Assembly (NCBI GenBank): GCA_963799085.1
Contig: CAWCWA010000024.1
Span: 124,001-188,000 of the forward strand
Reading direction: 5' to 3'
Origin: AP-15 sp963799085
GTDB taxonomy: Bacteria > Pseudomonadota > Alphaproteobacteria > ATCC43930 > CGMCC-115725
Length of the DNA: 64,000 bases
This document shows, one piece after another, positions 44,093 to 53,012 of the stretch (its first letter is position 1; each line of letters opens with the position of its first letter). Below the pieces are notes generated by a model, which saw only the letters and a list, made by a program, of their open reading frames with translations, had not been told where the DNA came from and did not search any database. A program made the translations under genes and the position numbers.

Positions 44093-46603
44093 ATGGGTGT
44101 GGACAGCACTCCGGCCGATATTGCGACCGCGGGTTTCACAAAATCGACAATCCCTGCCTTGCCCGAAGCCCGCGAGGATGAAGCGGAGATGGCGGCAGCG
44201 GCGCTTGCCCTAGCGCCTTTCGGCGTGCAGGAAGGCGGCCGCCCGGTGCTCGACGGGCGCTTTTGCCGGCAGCTGCTGGAGGCGCTTCCGGCCGCGATCT
44301 ATACTACGGACGCAGACGGGAGGATCACGTTCTACAACGAGGCGGCGGCCAGTCTCGCCGGCAGGCGGCCGGTTCTGGGCGCCGACAGGTGGTGCGTTTC
44401 CTGGCACCTCTACCAGGCGGACGGCACGCCGATGCCCCATCACGAATGTCCGATGGCGACGGCGCTGAAGGAGCGCCGGCCGATCCGTGGCAGGGAGGCG
44501 ATCGTCGAGCGGCCCGATGGCAGCCGCATCGCGGTGCTACCCCATCCAACGCCGCTCTATGACGCTGCAGGCCAACTCGCGGGTGCGGTCAACATGCTGG
44601 TCGACATCACCGATCGCGAAGTCGGCGAGCGCGCCCTGCGCCGGCTCAACCGCTTGCTCGAGCAGCATGTCGAGCAGCGCACGCAGCAGCTTGAGCGCAC
44701 GGCCGCGAGATTGCAGGCGAGCGAACGCGATTTCCGCCTGCTGGTCGACAGCGTCACCGACTACGCTATCTTCATGCTCGATCCCGACGGGTTTGTGACG
44801 AGCTGGAACGTCGGCGCGGAGCGGATCAAGGGATACCGCGCCGATGAGATTATCGGACGGCATTTTTCGCTGTTTTACCCTGCGGAGGAGGTTGCCGCGG
44901 GGACGCCGCAGCGGGCTTTGGCGACGGCGGCGCGCGAGGGCCGCTACGCTGTCGAGGGGCTGCGCGTCCGCAAGGACGGTGAGGAATTCTGGGCCAGCGT
45001 CCTGATCGACCCGATCCGCGACGAAGAGGGCCTGCTGATAGGGTTTGCCAAGGTTACCCGCGACATCACCGAGAAACGCCGGGCGGAGCAGGAGGCGGCC
45101 GAAAACGCCGCCCTGACCCGCGGGATCATCGAGACGGCGCTCGACGCCTTTGTGCAGATCGACGAAACCGGCATCGTCCTCGAATGGAACGCGCGCGCTG
45201 CGGATATTTTCGGATGGCGGCGCGCGGAGGCGGTCGGCAATTCGCTTTGGGCAATGGTCTTCCCGACGGCCGCGCGGCCTCGCCATCAGAAATGGCTCGA
45301 ACGCTTCCTGCTCGACGAAAAGGGCTGGACGCGGGGACAAAGGCTGCAATTGCAGGCGCTGCGGCGGGACGGCAAGGAGATTACAGTCGAGCTCAGCGTC
45401 ACTGCGCTGCGCCGCGGTTCAGGTTGCGTCGTCAACGGCTTTATCCGCGATTTGACGGAAAAGCTCGCAGCCGAGGCGCAGCTGCTGCACGCGCAAAAGA
45501 TGGAGGCGATCGGCGAACTCACCGGCGGCGTCGCGCACGATTTCAACAATCTCTTGACCGCAATCATCGGCAATCTCGAAGTCCTGGCGGCCAAGGCGCC
45601 CGAGGAAGGTCCCGTGTCGCGCTCGGTCGAGGCGGCGCTGCGCGCGGCCTGGCGCGGCTCGGGGCTGATCGAACAATTGCTCGCCTTTTCTCGGCGCCAG
45701 GACGTTCGGCCGGACATCGTCAGCGTCGAGAAACTGCTGCGTGAGGCGACGCCGCTCTGCGAAAAGACGGTCGGCGAAGGGATAGAGGTCGTCGTCCGGG
45801 CGGCGCCCGGTCTGTGGACGAGCCGGATCGATCCGGGCCAGTTCGAGGCCGTGCTATTAAACCTCGCCGCCAATGCGCGCGACGCCATGGGGCGCTCGGG
45901 CCGGCTGACGATATCGGCCGAAAACGCGACGATCGCCGCCGGGCAGGATCGCGAGTTGACGGCGGGAGACTACGTCGTGGTTTCAGTCGCCGATAGCGGC
46001 TGCGGCATGAGCCGGGAAGTGCTTGCCCGCGCCTTCGAGCCGTTCTTCACCACCAAGGGGGTCGGCAAGGGCACCGGGCTCGGGCTGAGCCAGGTCTACG
46101 GCTTCGCTCGACAATGCGGCGGGACCGCCCGGATCGAAAGCCGCCGGGGCGTGGGGACCACCGTGCGGCTCTATCTGCCCCGGGTCGAGGGAAAGGTCGT
46201 GGATCAGGGCGCGTCCGCCGGGCTGCCCGAAGCGCCGAGGGGCAGCGGAACGGTGCTGATTGTCGAAGATGACGCCGATGTGCGGGAGATGATTGGCGAG
46301 GTGCTGTCACATCTGGGCTATCGCGCGCTCGACGCGCGTTCCGGCCCCGAGGCGCTGGCGATGCTGCGCAAGGAGCATGCGATCGATCTCTTGCTTACCG
46401 ACAACCTGATGCCGGGCGGGCTGACCGGCTTCGAACTGGCCCGGATGGCGCGCCAGCTCCAGCCGCGGATCAAGGTGCTGCTGAGTTCGGGCTATGCGGC
46501 CGATGCGAGCGAATTGCGCAACGGCGAATTTTCCTTCATCTCCAAGCCCTACCGTCCGGCCGACCTCGCCGCCAAGGTCGAAGAGGTCCTGGCGAAACAT
46601 TAA
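44093..46603 (+). CDS. Hybrid sensor histidine kinase with PAS domains and C-terminal receiver
   Basis: About 836 residues. Three PAS domains: LLEALPAAIYTTDADGRITF, LLVDSVTDYAIFMLDPDGFV and IIETALDAFVQIDETGIVLE. The HisKA dimerisation region has the H-box GGVAHDFNNLL with His482. The HATPase shows LLNLAANARDAM, DSGCGM, and FFTTKGVGKGTGLGLSQVYG. A receiver ends the protein (VLIVEDDADVREMI, LLTDNLMPGG with phospho-acceptor Asp770, SKPYRPADLA). No membrane segments, so it is a cytosolic, possibly light- or redox-sensing kinase; the second PAS resembles LOV/blue-light types only weakly. ATG 44093 was chosen; GTG 44060 is possible. Confidence 0.88.
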   Translation: MGVDSTPADIATAGFTKSTIPALPEAREDEAEMAAAALALAPFGVQEGGRPVLDGRFCRQLLEALPAAIYTTDADGRITFYNEAAASLAGRRPVLGADRWCVSWHLYQADGTPMPHHECPMATALKERRPIRGREAIVERPDGSRIAVLPHPTPLYDAAGQLAGAVNMLVDITDREVGERALRRLNRLLEQHVEQRTQQLERTAARLQASERDFRLLVDSVTDYAIFMLDPDGFVTSWNVGAERIKGYRADEIIGRHFSLFYPAEEVAAGTPQRALATAAREGRYAVEGLRVRKDGEEFWASVLIDPIRDEEGLLIGFAKVTRDITEKRRAEQEAAENAALTRGIIETALDAFVQIDETGIVLEWNARAADIFGWRRAEAVGNSLWAMVFPTAARPRHQKWLERFLLDEKGWTRGQRLQLQALRRDGKEITVELSVTALRRGSGCVVNGFIRDLTEKLAAEAQLLHAQKMEAIGELTGGVAHDFNNLLTAIIGNLEVLAAKAPEEGPVSRSVEAALRAAWRGSGLIEQLLAFSRRQDVRPDIVSVEKLLREATPLCEKTVGEGIEVVVRAAPGLWTSRIDPGQFEAVLLNLAANARDAMGRSGRLTISAENATIAAGQDRELTAGDYVVVSVADSGCGMSREVLARAFEPFFTTKGVGKGTGLGLSQVYGFARQCGGTARIESRRGVGTTVRLYLPRVEGKVVDQGASAGLPEAPRGSGTVLIVEDDADVREMIGEVLSHLGYRALDARSGPEALAMLRKEHAIDLLLTDNLMPGGLTGFELARMARQLQPRIKVLLSSGYAADASELRNGEFSFISKPYRPADLAAKVEEVLAKH

Positions 46604-46604
46604 A

Positions 46605-46627
46605 AAGGGGCGAACGAGCCGCCCCTT
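46605..46627 (-). terminator. Rho-independent terminator between converging genes
   Basis: AAGGGGCG (46605-46612) pairs with CGCCCCTT (46620-46627). On the minus strand it is followed by TTTTTA, suited to ending the PRC-barrel gene transcript; it also closes the kinase gene. Confidence 0.75.
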
Positions 46628-46651
46628 CCAATGAGCCTGCCGGAGGCGAGC

Positions 46652-47035
46652 CTACCAATACGGGTCGATCCGGTAATAGTCGTGGATCCGCCGCTCCCAA
46701 TCGCGGTTGACGCTGCTGTCGCTCCAGCCGCCGGCCAATACCGGCGCATTGCGCAGCTGGTCTTCGGTGACATTGAGCTCGTAGGCGTCGAGCCGCTCGT
46801 TGTAGCGCAGCAGATGCCAGGGCAGCGCGCGATAATCGTCGCCGATGCCGAGGAATCCGCCGAAACTCATGACAGCGTAGGCGACGTTGCCGCTGCGCTT
46901 GTCGATCATGACGCGCTCGATCGTGCCGAGCTTGTCGCCGTCGCTGCGGCGCACCGCGGTGCCCTCGACCTTGTCGCTGGCGATCAAACGGGAAGTTTCC
47001 CTGTCCGTCACTTCGGGTCCGGTGGCAACTGTCAT
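46652..47035 (-). CDS. PRC-barrel domain protein
   Basis: A 127-residue protein from ATG 47035, with GAGGAG seven bases upstream (the TTG at 47041 is too close to it). TSRLIASDKVEGTAVRRSDG, LGTIERVMIDKRSGNVAYAV and DDYRALPWHLLRYNERLDAY are PRC-barrel strands. The tail ERRIHDYYRIDPYW is aromatic. Such small stand-alone PRC proteins bind other proteins or RNA, often under stress; the specific partner is unknown. Confidence 0.85.
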   Translation of the reverse strand: MTVATGPEVTDRETSRLIASDKVEGTAVRRSDGDKLGTIERVMIDKRSGNVAYAVMSFGGFLGIGDDYRALPWHLLRYNERLDAYELNVTEDQLRNAPVLAGGWSDSSVNRDWERRIHDYYRIDPYW

Positions 47036-47195
47036 TGTCAAACTCCTCGGCGTTGTAGATACCCTCGATAACCGACACGGCGGAACGGTGGTTCCATAGG
47101 CCGAGCGCAGGTGACGGCCGCTCGCGATAAAACCGGTCGGGCAGCGCCGAGGCGCGTTATATTGCGCCGAGGAACATTGGAGCGGGGCGGACCGG

Positions 47196-47792
47196 GTGAC
47201 GCTTATTCATCTGTTGCGGCATGGCGAGCATGTGCTGGCCGGCCGGGTTCTCGCCGGGCGCACCCCCGGGGTCGGGCTCTCGGAGAGGGGCCGCGCCGAA
47301 ATCGCCGCGATGGCCGAACGGCTCGCGGCGGACGGGGTCGAGGCGGTCTATGCGAGCCCGCTGCAGCGCACCAAGGAATTGGCCGAAATCCTGTCGGCCC
47401 GGCTCGATCTGCCGATCAACTTTCGCGAGGACGTGATCGAACTCGATTTCGGCGAGTGGACCGGGCTGACCTTTGACGAGGTGCGCGCCGATCCGCGCTG
47501 GGAATTTTGGCGCAGCTGCCGCAGCATCGCCAGCGTGCCGGGCGGCGAGAGCATGCATCAGGTCTACGATCGCACGGTCAACGCGCTGCTCGACATGCAC
47601 CGAAGCCACCCGGAAGGAAGGATCGTCGTCGTCAGTCATGGCGATGTGATCCGTGCTGCAGTGCTGTTCGCGCTCGGAATGCCGCTCGATCTCTACGCCC
47701 GCATCGAAGTCGCGGTCGCCTCGCTCAGCACGATCCGTATCGACGGCAGCGGCATCCGCGCGGTCGCCGTCAACGAGCGGCAGCGGCTCTAG
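47196..47792 (+). CDS. Histidine phosphatase family protein (phosphoglycerate mutase-like)
   Basis: A 198-residue enzyme from GTG 47196. HLLRHGEH carries the phospho-accepting His9, YASPLQRTKELAEIL the second Arg, and VVVSHGDVIRAAVL the distal His. ELDFGEWTGLTFDEV is typical of the family's phosphatase rather than mutase branch (CobC/GpmB-like). It removes phosphate from a small molecule such as a sugar phosphate or alpha-ribazole phosphate; there are no cobalamin genes here to favour the latter. It converges on the amine oxidase with a 4 bp overlap. Confidence 0.85.
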   Translation: MTLIHLLRHGEHVLAGRVLAGRTPGVGLSERGRAEIAAMAERLAADGVEAVYASPLQRTKELAEILSARLDLPINFREDVIELDFGEWTGLTFDEVRADPRWEFWRSCRSIASVPGGESMHQVYDRTVNALLDMHRSHPEGRIVVVSHGDVIRAAVLFALGMPLDLYARIEVAVASLSTIRIDGSGIRAVAVNERQRL

Positions 47793-49041
47793 GCGCGGGC
47801 GAGGCTCGCGAGCGCTGCTTCGGCGGCGCCGACGCCGCTGCCGAAGGCGCCGTGCGCGGTCGAGAAGAAATTGGGCGAGGTCGCCTCGCCGGCAAAGAAC
47901 AGGCGGTCCTCGACGGGTGCGGCTAGAGTGGCGCGGTCGCCGGAATGGCCTGGGCAGCGCATAGGAATAGGAGCCGCGCGACCAGGGGTCGCGGAGCCAG
48001 GAGGTGGCGGCAAGCGGCCTGAGCCGGTGGCGGATGTCGGCGCCGAACAGCCGGACGAGCTCGCTTGCGGCAAATGCGAACATGCCGGCCTCGCCCTCCT
48101 CTTCGAGCGCCGCCGCCCAGCGCCCGCCGAAAAAGCAGTAGATCGCCGGCCGGTCAAACGGCCGCACCTGATAGCTCATCGTTTCGCGCGAGGCCGTGGA
48201 GCCGACGAGGTAGGCGTCATGCTCGATGCCGGGAAGATAGCCGTCGAGCGCGATGAAGAGCTTGTCGTCGACGCCGAGCGGCAGGCCTGCGGCCGCGGCG
48301 AGCTTGTCGGGCAGCGGCGGGTCGAACCGGATCACGCTCGGCGGCGAGGATCGAGGTGGGGACCGTGATGATCGCGCGCAATGCCGTAACCGTGCCGCGC
48401 GGGGTTTCGATGCGGATCGTGCGCCCGCGATGGTCGAGCCGCGTCACCGGCGTCTCGAGCGCCACCGGCAGGTCTTGCGCCAAACGTTCGAAGAGCCGGC
48501 CGTAGCCTTCGTAGAGCCGCCAGTTGACGCCGCTGTCCTCGTAGCGGACCCAGTCCTTGACCGAGACGCTGCCGAGTTCGGCGCCGTTCCCCCAGGTGCT
48601 GCTGGCGTCGAGGAGCTCGTTCCAGCGGCCGCCCTGCGGCAAGAGGGTCGCCAGCGAGCAGTCCGCCGCCTCCGTCGCGGCCTTGCGGCGCGCCTGCGCT
48701 TGGGATTCCCGAGTGGCGATCCAGTCGGCCTCGGCTTCGACCGTCTCGCCGCTGCGGCGCAGCCGTGCCGTCCATTCGGGCGGCCGGCGATGGATCGAAA
48801 AGCCGAGATCGCGCGCGATCGGCGCGAGGAGGTTGCGATCGGCGGAATGCAGCCATTCGGCGCCGCGGTCGAGGGGGAAGCCCGACGGGGCGATCGTATG
48901 GACGCGCCCGCCGACCCGGCCGCGCGCTTCCAGCACCAGCACCGACAATCCGCCGGCCTCGCACAGCCTGCGCGCCGCCCCGATCCCCGCCGCCCCGGCG
49001 CCGATCACCGCAACATCGACCTCCATTGGCAAATCCGTCAT
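47789..49041 (-). pseudogene. Flavin-containing amine oxidase family protein, two frameshifts
   Basis: The N-terminus (ATG 49041) has the FAD motif VAVIGAGAAGIGAARRLCEA then ARGRVGGRVHTIAPSGFPLD and DRGAEWLHSADRN, as in monoamine oxidases. A frameshift near 48335 leads to DPPLPDKLAAAAGLPLGVDD and SYQVRPFDRPAIYCFFGGRW. Another near 47955 leads to LFFAGEATSPNFFSTAHGAF, the C-terminal FAD-binding block, and the stop at 47789. It would oxidise an amine to the imine with O2. Three reading phases mean that no intact enzyme is encoded as read. Confidence 0.82.
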
Positions 49042-49107
49042 CTGCGCCCTCGCCTTGGCCCCTGGCGGCGGCTAGCCTAGCGCGATTTCCGGCAACAGGG
49101 GACGGCC

Positions 49108-49824
49108 ATGCGCCTCAGCGACTTCAAGGTCCTGACGTTCGACTGCTACGGCACGCTGATCGACTGGGAGACCGGCATCGTCCGGGCGCTGCAACCGATC
49201 CTCGACCGGCGCGCGCTGTCGCGCGAGGAGGCGTTGGCGAGTTTCGCGCGGCACGAGACCGCACAGGAGGCGGAGACGCCGGGCATGATCTATTCGGAAC
49301 TCCTGGCGCAGGTGCATCGCCGGCTGGCGACGGAATGGGGAGTGGCCGCATCCGAGGACGAGCACCGGGCGTTCGGCGCCTCGATCGGCGACTGGCCGGC
49401 CTTCGTCGACACGCCGGCAGCGCTGCAATATCTCAAAGAGTTCTACAAGCTCGTCATCCTGTCGAATGTCGACAACCGGAGCTTTGCCGTCAGCAGCAAG
49501 CGCCTCGGCGTGGCGTTCGACGCCGTCTTTACCGCCGAGGACATCGGCTCGTACAAACCCGATCCGCGCAACTTCCGCTTCATGCTGGATGCGCTGAAAC
49601 GGGCGGGGCATGGCGAGGGCGAGATCCTGCATACCGCACAAAGCCTGTTTCACGATCACGCGCCGGCGAACGCGCTGGGTCTTCATTCGGCCTGGATCGA
49701 CCGCCTCCAGGGGCCCGAAACCGCGGGCGCCACCCCGCCGCCCCCGGCGGGCGTGCGCTACGACTTTCATTTCGGCAGCATGGCGGAGTTCGTCGAGGCG
49801 CACCGCGCCGAATTGCGCGGGTAG
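49108..49824 (+). CDS. Haloacid dehalogenase type II-like hydrolase
   Basis: A 238-residue HAD-fold protein. The nucleophile is Asp12 in LTFDCYGTLIDWE. SNVDN supplies the second motif and SYKPDPRNFRFML the Lys and acidic third motif. The pattern TFDCYGTLIDWETGI matches the 2-haloacid dehalogenase/phosphoglycolate-like subgroup, with a helical cap between residues ~20 and 90. The ATG follows a GGGGA site. Dehalogenase or phosphatase activity cannot be separated from sequence alone. Confidence 0.85.
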   Translation: MRLSDFKVLTFDCYGTLIDWETGIVRALQPILDRRALSREEALASFARHETAQEAETPGMIYSELLAQVHRRLATEWGVAASEDEHRAFGASIGDWPAFVDTPAALQYLKEFYKLVILSNVDNRSFAVSSKRLGVAFDAVFTAEDIGSYKPDPRNFRFMLDALKRAGHGEGEILHTAQSLFHDHAPANALGLHSAWIDRLQGPETAGATPPPPAGVRYDFHFGSMAEFVEAHRAELRG

Positions 49825-49846
49825 CCTTCGTCCGGTCGCTCCACGT

Positions 49847-50301
49847 TTAGCTGCGGTTCCAGCGGCGAGCGGCTGCGTCGTCTTCGTGGCGGGATTCGAC
49901 CCAGCGTTCACCGGCGGGCGTCTCCTCGATCTTCCAGAAGGGCGCGTCGGTCTTCAGCCAGTCGATCAGGAAGTGGCAGGCGGCGAGTGCAGCTTCGCGA
50001 TGCGGTGAGGCGGTGGCGACGAGCACGATGCGGTCGCCGGGTTCGAGCCGGCCATAGCGATGGATGATCAGCGAAGCGTCGAGCGGCCAGCGGCGATGCG
50101 CTTCGGGTTCGATCTCGGCCAGCTTCTTTTCGGTCATGCCGGGATAGTGCTCGAGCGTCAGCGCCGACGACCTGGTCGCCGCCGCCCAAGTCGCGCACCA
50201 GGCCGACAAAGCTCGCCACGCCGCCGATCCGGTGATTGCCCGCGGGTCAGCGCGTCGAGTTCGCGGCCGACATCGAAATCCTCGCGCTGCACGCGGATCA
50301 T
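49847..50301 (-). CDS. moaE: Molybdopterin synthase catalytic subunit MoaE (two frameshifts)
   Basis: ATG 50301 begins MIRVQREDFDVGRELDALTR. The frame is lost near 50235, resumes as GGVASFVGLVRDLGG, and shifts again near 50165 into LTLEHYPGMTEKKLAEIEPE, then LIIHRYGRLEPGDRIVLVA, HREAALAACHFLIDWLKTDA, PFWKIEETPAGERWVES. All MoaE landmarks are present, including the conserved FWK. With MoaD it inserts the dithiolene sulfurs into precursor Z to make molybdopterin. It is the last gene of mobB-moeA-moaD-moaE, 4 bp after moaD. Confidence 0.85.
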
Positions 50302-50305
50302 CGGC

Positions 50306-50557
50306 TCAGCCTCCGGTAACGGGCGGAAAGATCGCGATTTCGTCGCCATCCTTGATCGGATGGTCCGGCCCGACATAATCGTGATTGACGGCGACGCGGA
50401 CGACGGCCCGGTTCTGCAATGCCTCGGCATAGCCGCCGCCGCGGGCGCCGAGCCAATCGAGCAGCCCGCCGACGTCGCGCACGGCGGCCGGCAGCGCCAC
50501 TTCCTCCTCGGCGCAGCCGATACGGGCGCGCAGCCAGGCAAAATAGAGGATCTTCAT
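50306..50557 (-). CDS. moaD: Molybdopterin synthase sulfur-carrier subunit MoaD
   Basis: An 83-residue ubiquitin-fold protein, ending in the required Gly-Gly (FPPVTGG) whose C-terminus is adenylated and thiocarboxylated. KILYFAWLRARIGCAEEEV and KDGDEIAIFPP are typical MoaD segments. The ATG overlaps the moeA stop (ATGA), and moaE starts 4 bp after its stop, so it is part of a tight operon. Cytosolic. Confidence 0.9.
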   Translation of the reverse strand: MKILYFAWLRARIGCAEEEVALPAAVRDVGGLLDWLGARGGGYAEALQNRAVVRVAVNHDYVGPDHPIKDGDEIAIFPPVTGG

Positions 50558-51809
50558 CGCATGACCTCGGCGAACGGGAGGAAATCGACGACAGCGCCCG
50601 GGGCGAGGTCGGCGACCGTTTCGTCGAGGATGACGAGCCCGTCCGATTGCACAACCGAGGACAAGATACCCGCCCCGTCGCGCGGATGCTTGATTGCGAT
50701 AAGCCGGTCGCCATCGCGCTCAACCCGGGCGCGAAGATATTCGCGCCGCCCTGGCGCTTGCGATAGGAAAAGGCGGCCTGCGCCGGAAAAAGCTGCGGCG
50801 GACGGACGGCGGCGCCGGCCAGTTTCAGGATCAGCGGCCGGGCGAGGATGGCGAAGGTCACGATCACCGCCACCGGATTGCCGGGCAGGCCGACGAGCGG
50901 CACCCGCCCGATCTGACCCAATGCCGACCGGCCGCCGGGCTTGATCGCCAGCCGCCAGAAATGCAGGCGGCCGAGCTTTTCGATCGCCGCCTTGACATGA
51001 TCCTCCTCGCCGGTCGACACGCCGCCCGAGGTGACGATCAGATCGTGCTCGGCCGCGGCCGCGGCGAGCGTGTCGGCAAGTGCAGCCTCGCGGTCGGGCC
51101 GGATGCCAAAATCGGTAACGCGGCAGCCGAGGCCGGCGAGCAGGGTCGCCAGTACGTAGCGGTTGGCGTCGTAGATCGCGCCCGGCGGCAACGCCGCGCC
51201 GGGATCGCGCACCTCGTCGCCGGTCGAAAGCAACGCCACCCGCAAAGGGCGGAAGACCGGGAGTTCGTCGTGGCCGAGGGCCGCGGCGAGGCCGAGTTCG
51301 GCCGGGCCGAGCCGGGTCCCGGCGGCGAGCGCTACCGCGCCCGCGGCGACATCCTCGCCCGCATGACGGCGGTTGGCGCCCTTCTTGATGCCGGGTTTGA
51401 GCCGCACGCCGCCATCGGCCTCGGTCGCGCAGTCCTCCTGCATCATGACCGTGTCGGCACCCTCGGGCATCGGCGCGCCGGTGAAGATGCGGACCGCCTC
51501 GCCGCGGGCGATCGGCCGATCGAACGGGTGCCCCGCTGCGGCGCGGCCGGCGAGCCCGAGCACGGTGTCGCGGTCGGGGAGGAGGTCGGCATGGGCGAAG
51601 GCGTAGCCATCGACCGCGCTGTTGGCGTGCGGCGGCAGGTTCATCCCGGCGACGAGATCGCGGGAGAGGATGCGACCGGCGCCCGCCCGCAACGGCGCCG
51701 TTTCGACGTCGACAACCGCGACGGTCCGCGCATCGATCCGGTGCAGGGCCTCGTCGACCGACATCAGCGCGCCACCAAAGGCGAAGCAGTCGTCGCTCAG
51801 CTGGGCCAT
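50554..51809 (-). CDS. moeA: Molybdopterin molybdenumtransferase MoeA (one frameshift)
   Basis: MoeA ligates molybdate to adenylylated molybdopterin. Landmarks: PPHANSAVDGYAFAHADLL, RIFTGAPMPEGADTVMMQED, GEDVAAGAVALAAGTRLGPA, LLSTGDEV, SGGVSTGEEDHVKAAIEKLG and PLVGLPGNPVAVIVTFAILA. The frame breaks near 50740 after YRKRQGG, inside the C-terminal domain IV; the other phase continues through HPRDGAGILSSVVQSDGLVI to VMR and a stop that overlaps moaD. Length without the break is about 418 residues, normal for the family. The start overlaps the mobB end by 13 bp. Confidence 0.88.
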
Positions 51810-52306
51810 CGGTTCAGCCCCTGATGCTCGATGATGAAGCCGGCGACCGCGGTCGGGTCGGAAAGCGGCAGCCAGGGCACCGGCAGGTCCGGCAGCGCCT
51901 CGTCGGCGGCGACCGCGACGATGTCGGCGTCGTCGGGATACAGCAGCGGCTTGCCGAGTGACGGACGGCTGATTTCGATCTTCGGGTGGGGATGACGCTT
52001 GAAGCCTTCGACCAGCACCAGATCGACCGGGCTCATCTGCCGGATAAGCTCGTCAAGCGAAGGTTCGGGCCGGTCGCGCAGTTCGTGCATCAAGGCCCAA
52101 CGGTGCTGCGAGGCGACCATGACCTCACGCGCGCCGGCTTGGCGGTGGCGCCAGGAATCCTTGCCCGGCTGATCGATATCGAAAGCGTGATGGGCATGCT
52201 TGACCGTGGATACGGTAATGCCGCGGGCAATGAGTTCCGGGATCAGCGCGGTCAGCAAAGTTGTCTTGCCGCTGCCGCTCCAGCCGGCGAGACCGAAGAT
52301 CCGCAC
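51797..52306 (-). CDS. mobB: Molybdopterin-guanine dinucleotide biosynthesis GTP-binding protein MobB
   Basis: A 169-residue P-loop protein from GTG 52306 (RIFGLAGWSGSGKTTLLTAL, Walker A at 8-16). TVKHAHHAFDIDQPGKDSWR and DLVLVEGFKRHPHPKIEISR are MobB signatures. It binds GTP and assists conversion of molybdopterin to the guanine dinucleotide form used by DMSO-reductase-type enzymes. It is the first gene of the molybdenum cofactor operon, directly downstream of pgsA. The catalytic partner MobA is not in this window. Confidence 0.92.
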   Translation of the reverse strand: MRIFGLAGWSGSGKTTLLTALIPELIARGITVSTVKHAHHAFDIDQPGKDSWRHRQAGAREVMVASQHRWALMHELRDRPEPSLDELIRQMSPVDLVLVEGFKRHPHPKIEISRPSLGKPLLYPDDADIVAVAADEALPDLPVPWLPLSDPTAVAGFIIEHQGLNRWPS

Positions 52307-52364
52307 GACCGCCCTTGTCCTGCGGTTTAATTGGGAGCGACGGGCATGGCGCGCAACGCGGCGC

Positions 52365-52961
52365 TCACGCCAGATGCTCGGATTTGCCGCGTTCGATCGG
52401 CCGCGGCCGGGTCATATGGCGCAGCCCGGCGACCAGATAATCGTAGCCGGTCACCAGCGTCAGCAATGCCGCCGCCCATAACAGCGTCTCGCCGATCGCC
52501 GTCACCGGCAGGGCGCTCGGCCCGGCGTCGCCGACGATCAGGACGCCGATCGCCACCATCTGAATCACCGTTTTCCATTTGGCCAGGCGCGACACCGGCA
52601 TGCCGACCCGCAGCCCGGCGAGATATTCGCGCAGCCCCGACACCAGGATTTCGCGGCACAGGATGACGAGTGCGGGCAATACCGCCTGCTCCGACAGCCG
52701 GCCGAACGCGGTCAGCATCAGTAACGTGGCCGAGACCAGCAATTTGTCGGCGATCGGGTCGAGAAAACGGCCGATCTCGGATTGCTGCTTCCACCGCCGG
52801 GCCATGTGGCCGTCGAGCCAATCGGTGAGGGCAGCGGCCGAAAACAACGCGCAGGCGAACCAGCGCGCATAATCGCCCGGTACGTAAAAACTGGCGATCA
52901 CGATCGGGATCGCCAGAATACGCGACAGGGTCAACAGATTGGGCAGGCTGGTCAACAGCAC
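52365..52961 (-). CDS. pgsA: CDP-diacylglycerol-glycerol-3-phosphate 3-phosphatidyltransferase
   Basis: A 198-residue membrane enzyme from GTG 52961 (GGGAGCGATGT upstream). The CDP-alcohol phosphotransferase motif lies in LTDWLDGHMARRWKQQSEIG followed by RFLDPIADK (D-G-AR-G-D-D pattern). LPNLLTLSRILAIPIVIASF forms the first helix and about four more follow. It makes phosphatidylglycerol phosphate, the first committed step to PG and cardiolipin. It lies between uvrC and mobB, an arrangement common in Alphaproteobacteria. Confidence 0.94.
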   Translation of the reverse strand: MLLTSLPNLLTLSRILAIPIVIASFYVPGDYARWFACALFSAAALTDWLDGHMARRWKQQSEIGRFLDPIADKLLVSATLLMLTAFGRLSEQAVLPALVILCREILVSGLREYLAGLRVGMPVSRLAKWKTVIQMVAIGVLIVGDAGPSALPVTAIGETLLWAAALLTLVTGYDYLVAGLRHMTRPRPIERGKSEHLA

Positions 52962-53012
52962 ACATCGCTCCCGGAGGCGATCGGAAATGCGGGCGACTTG
53001 CGTCGCGCCATC

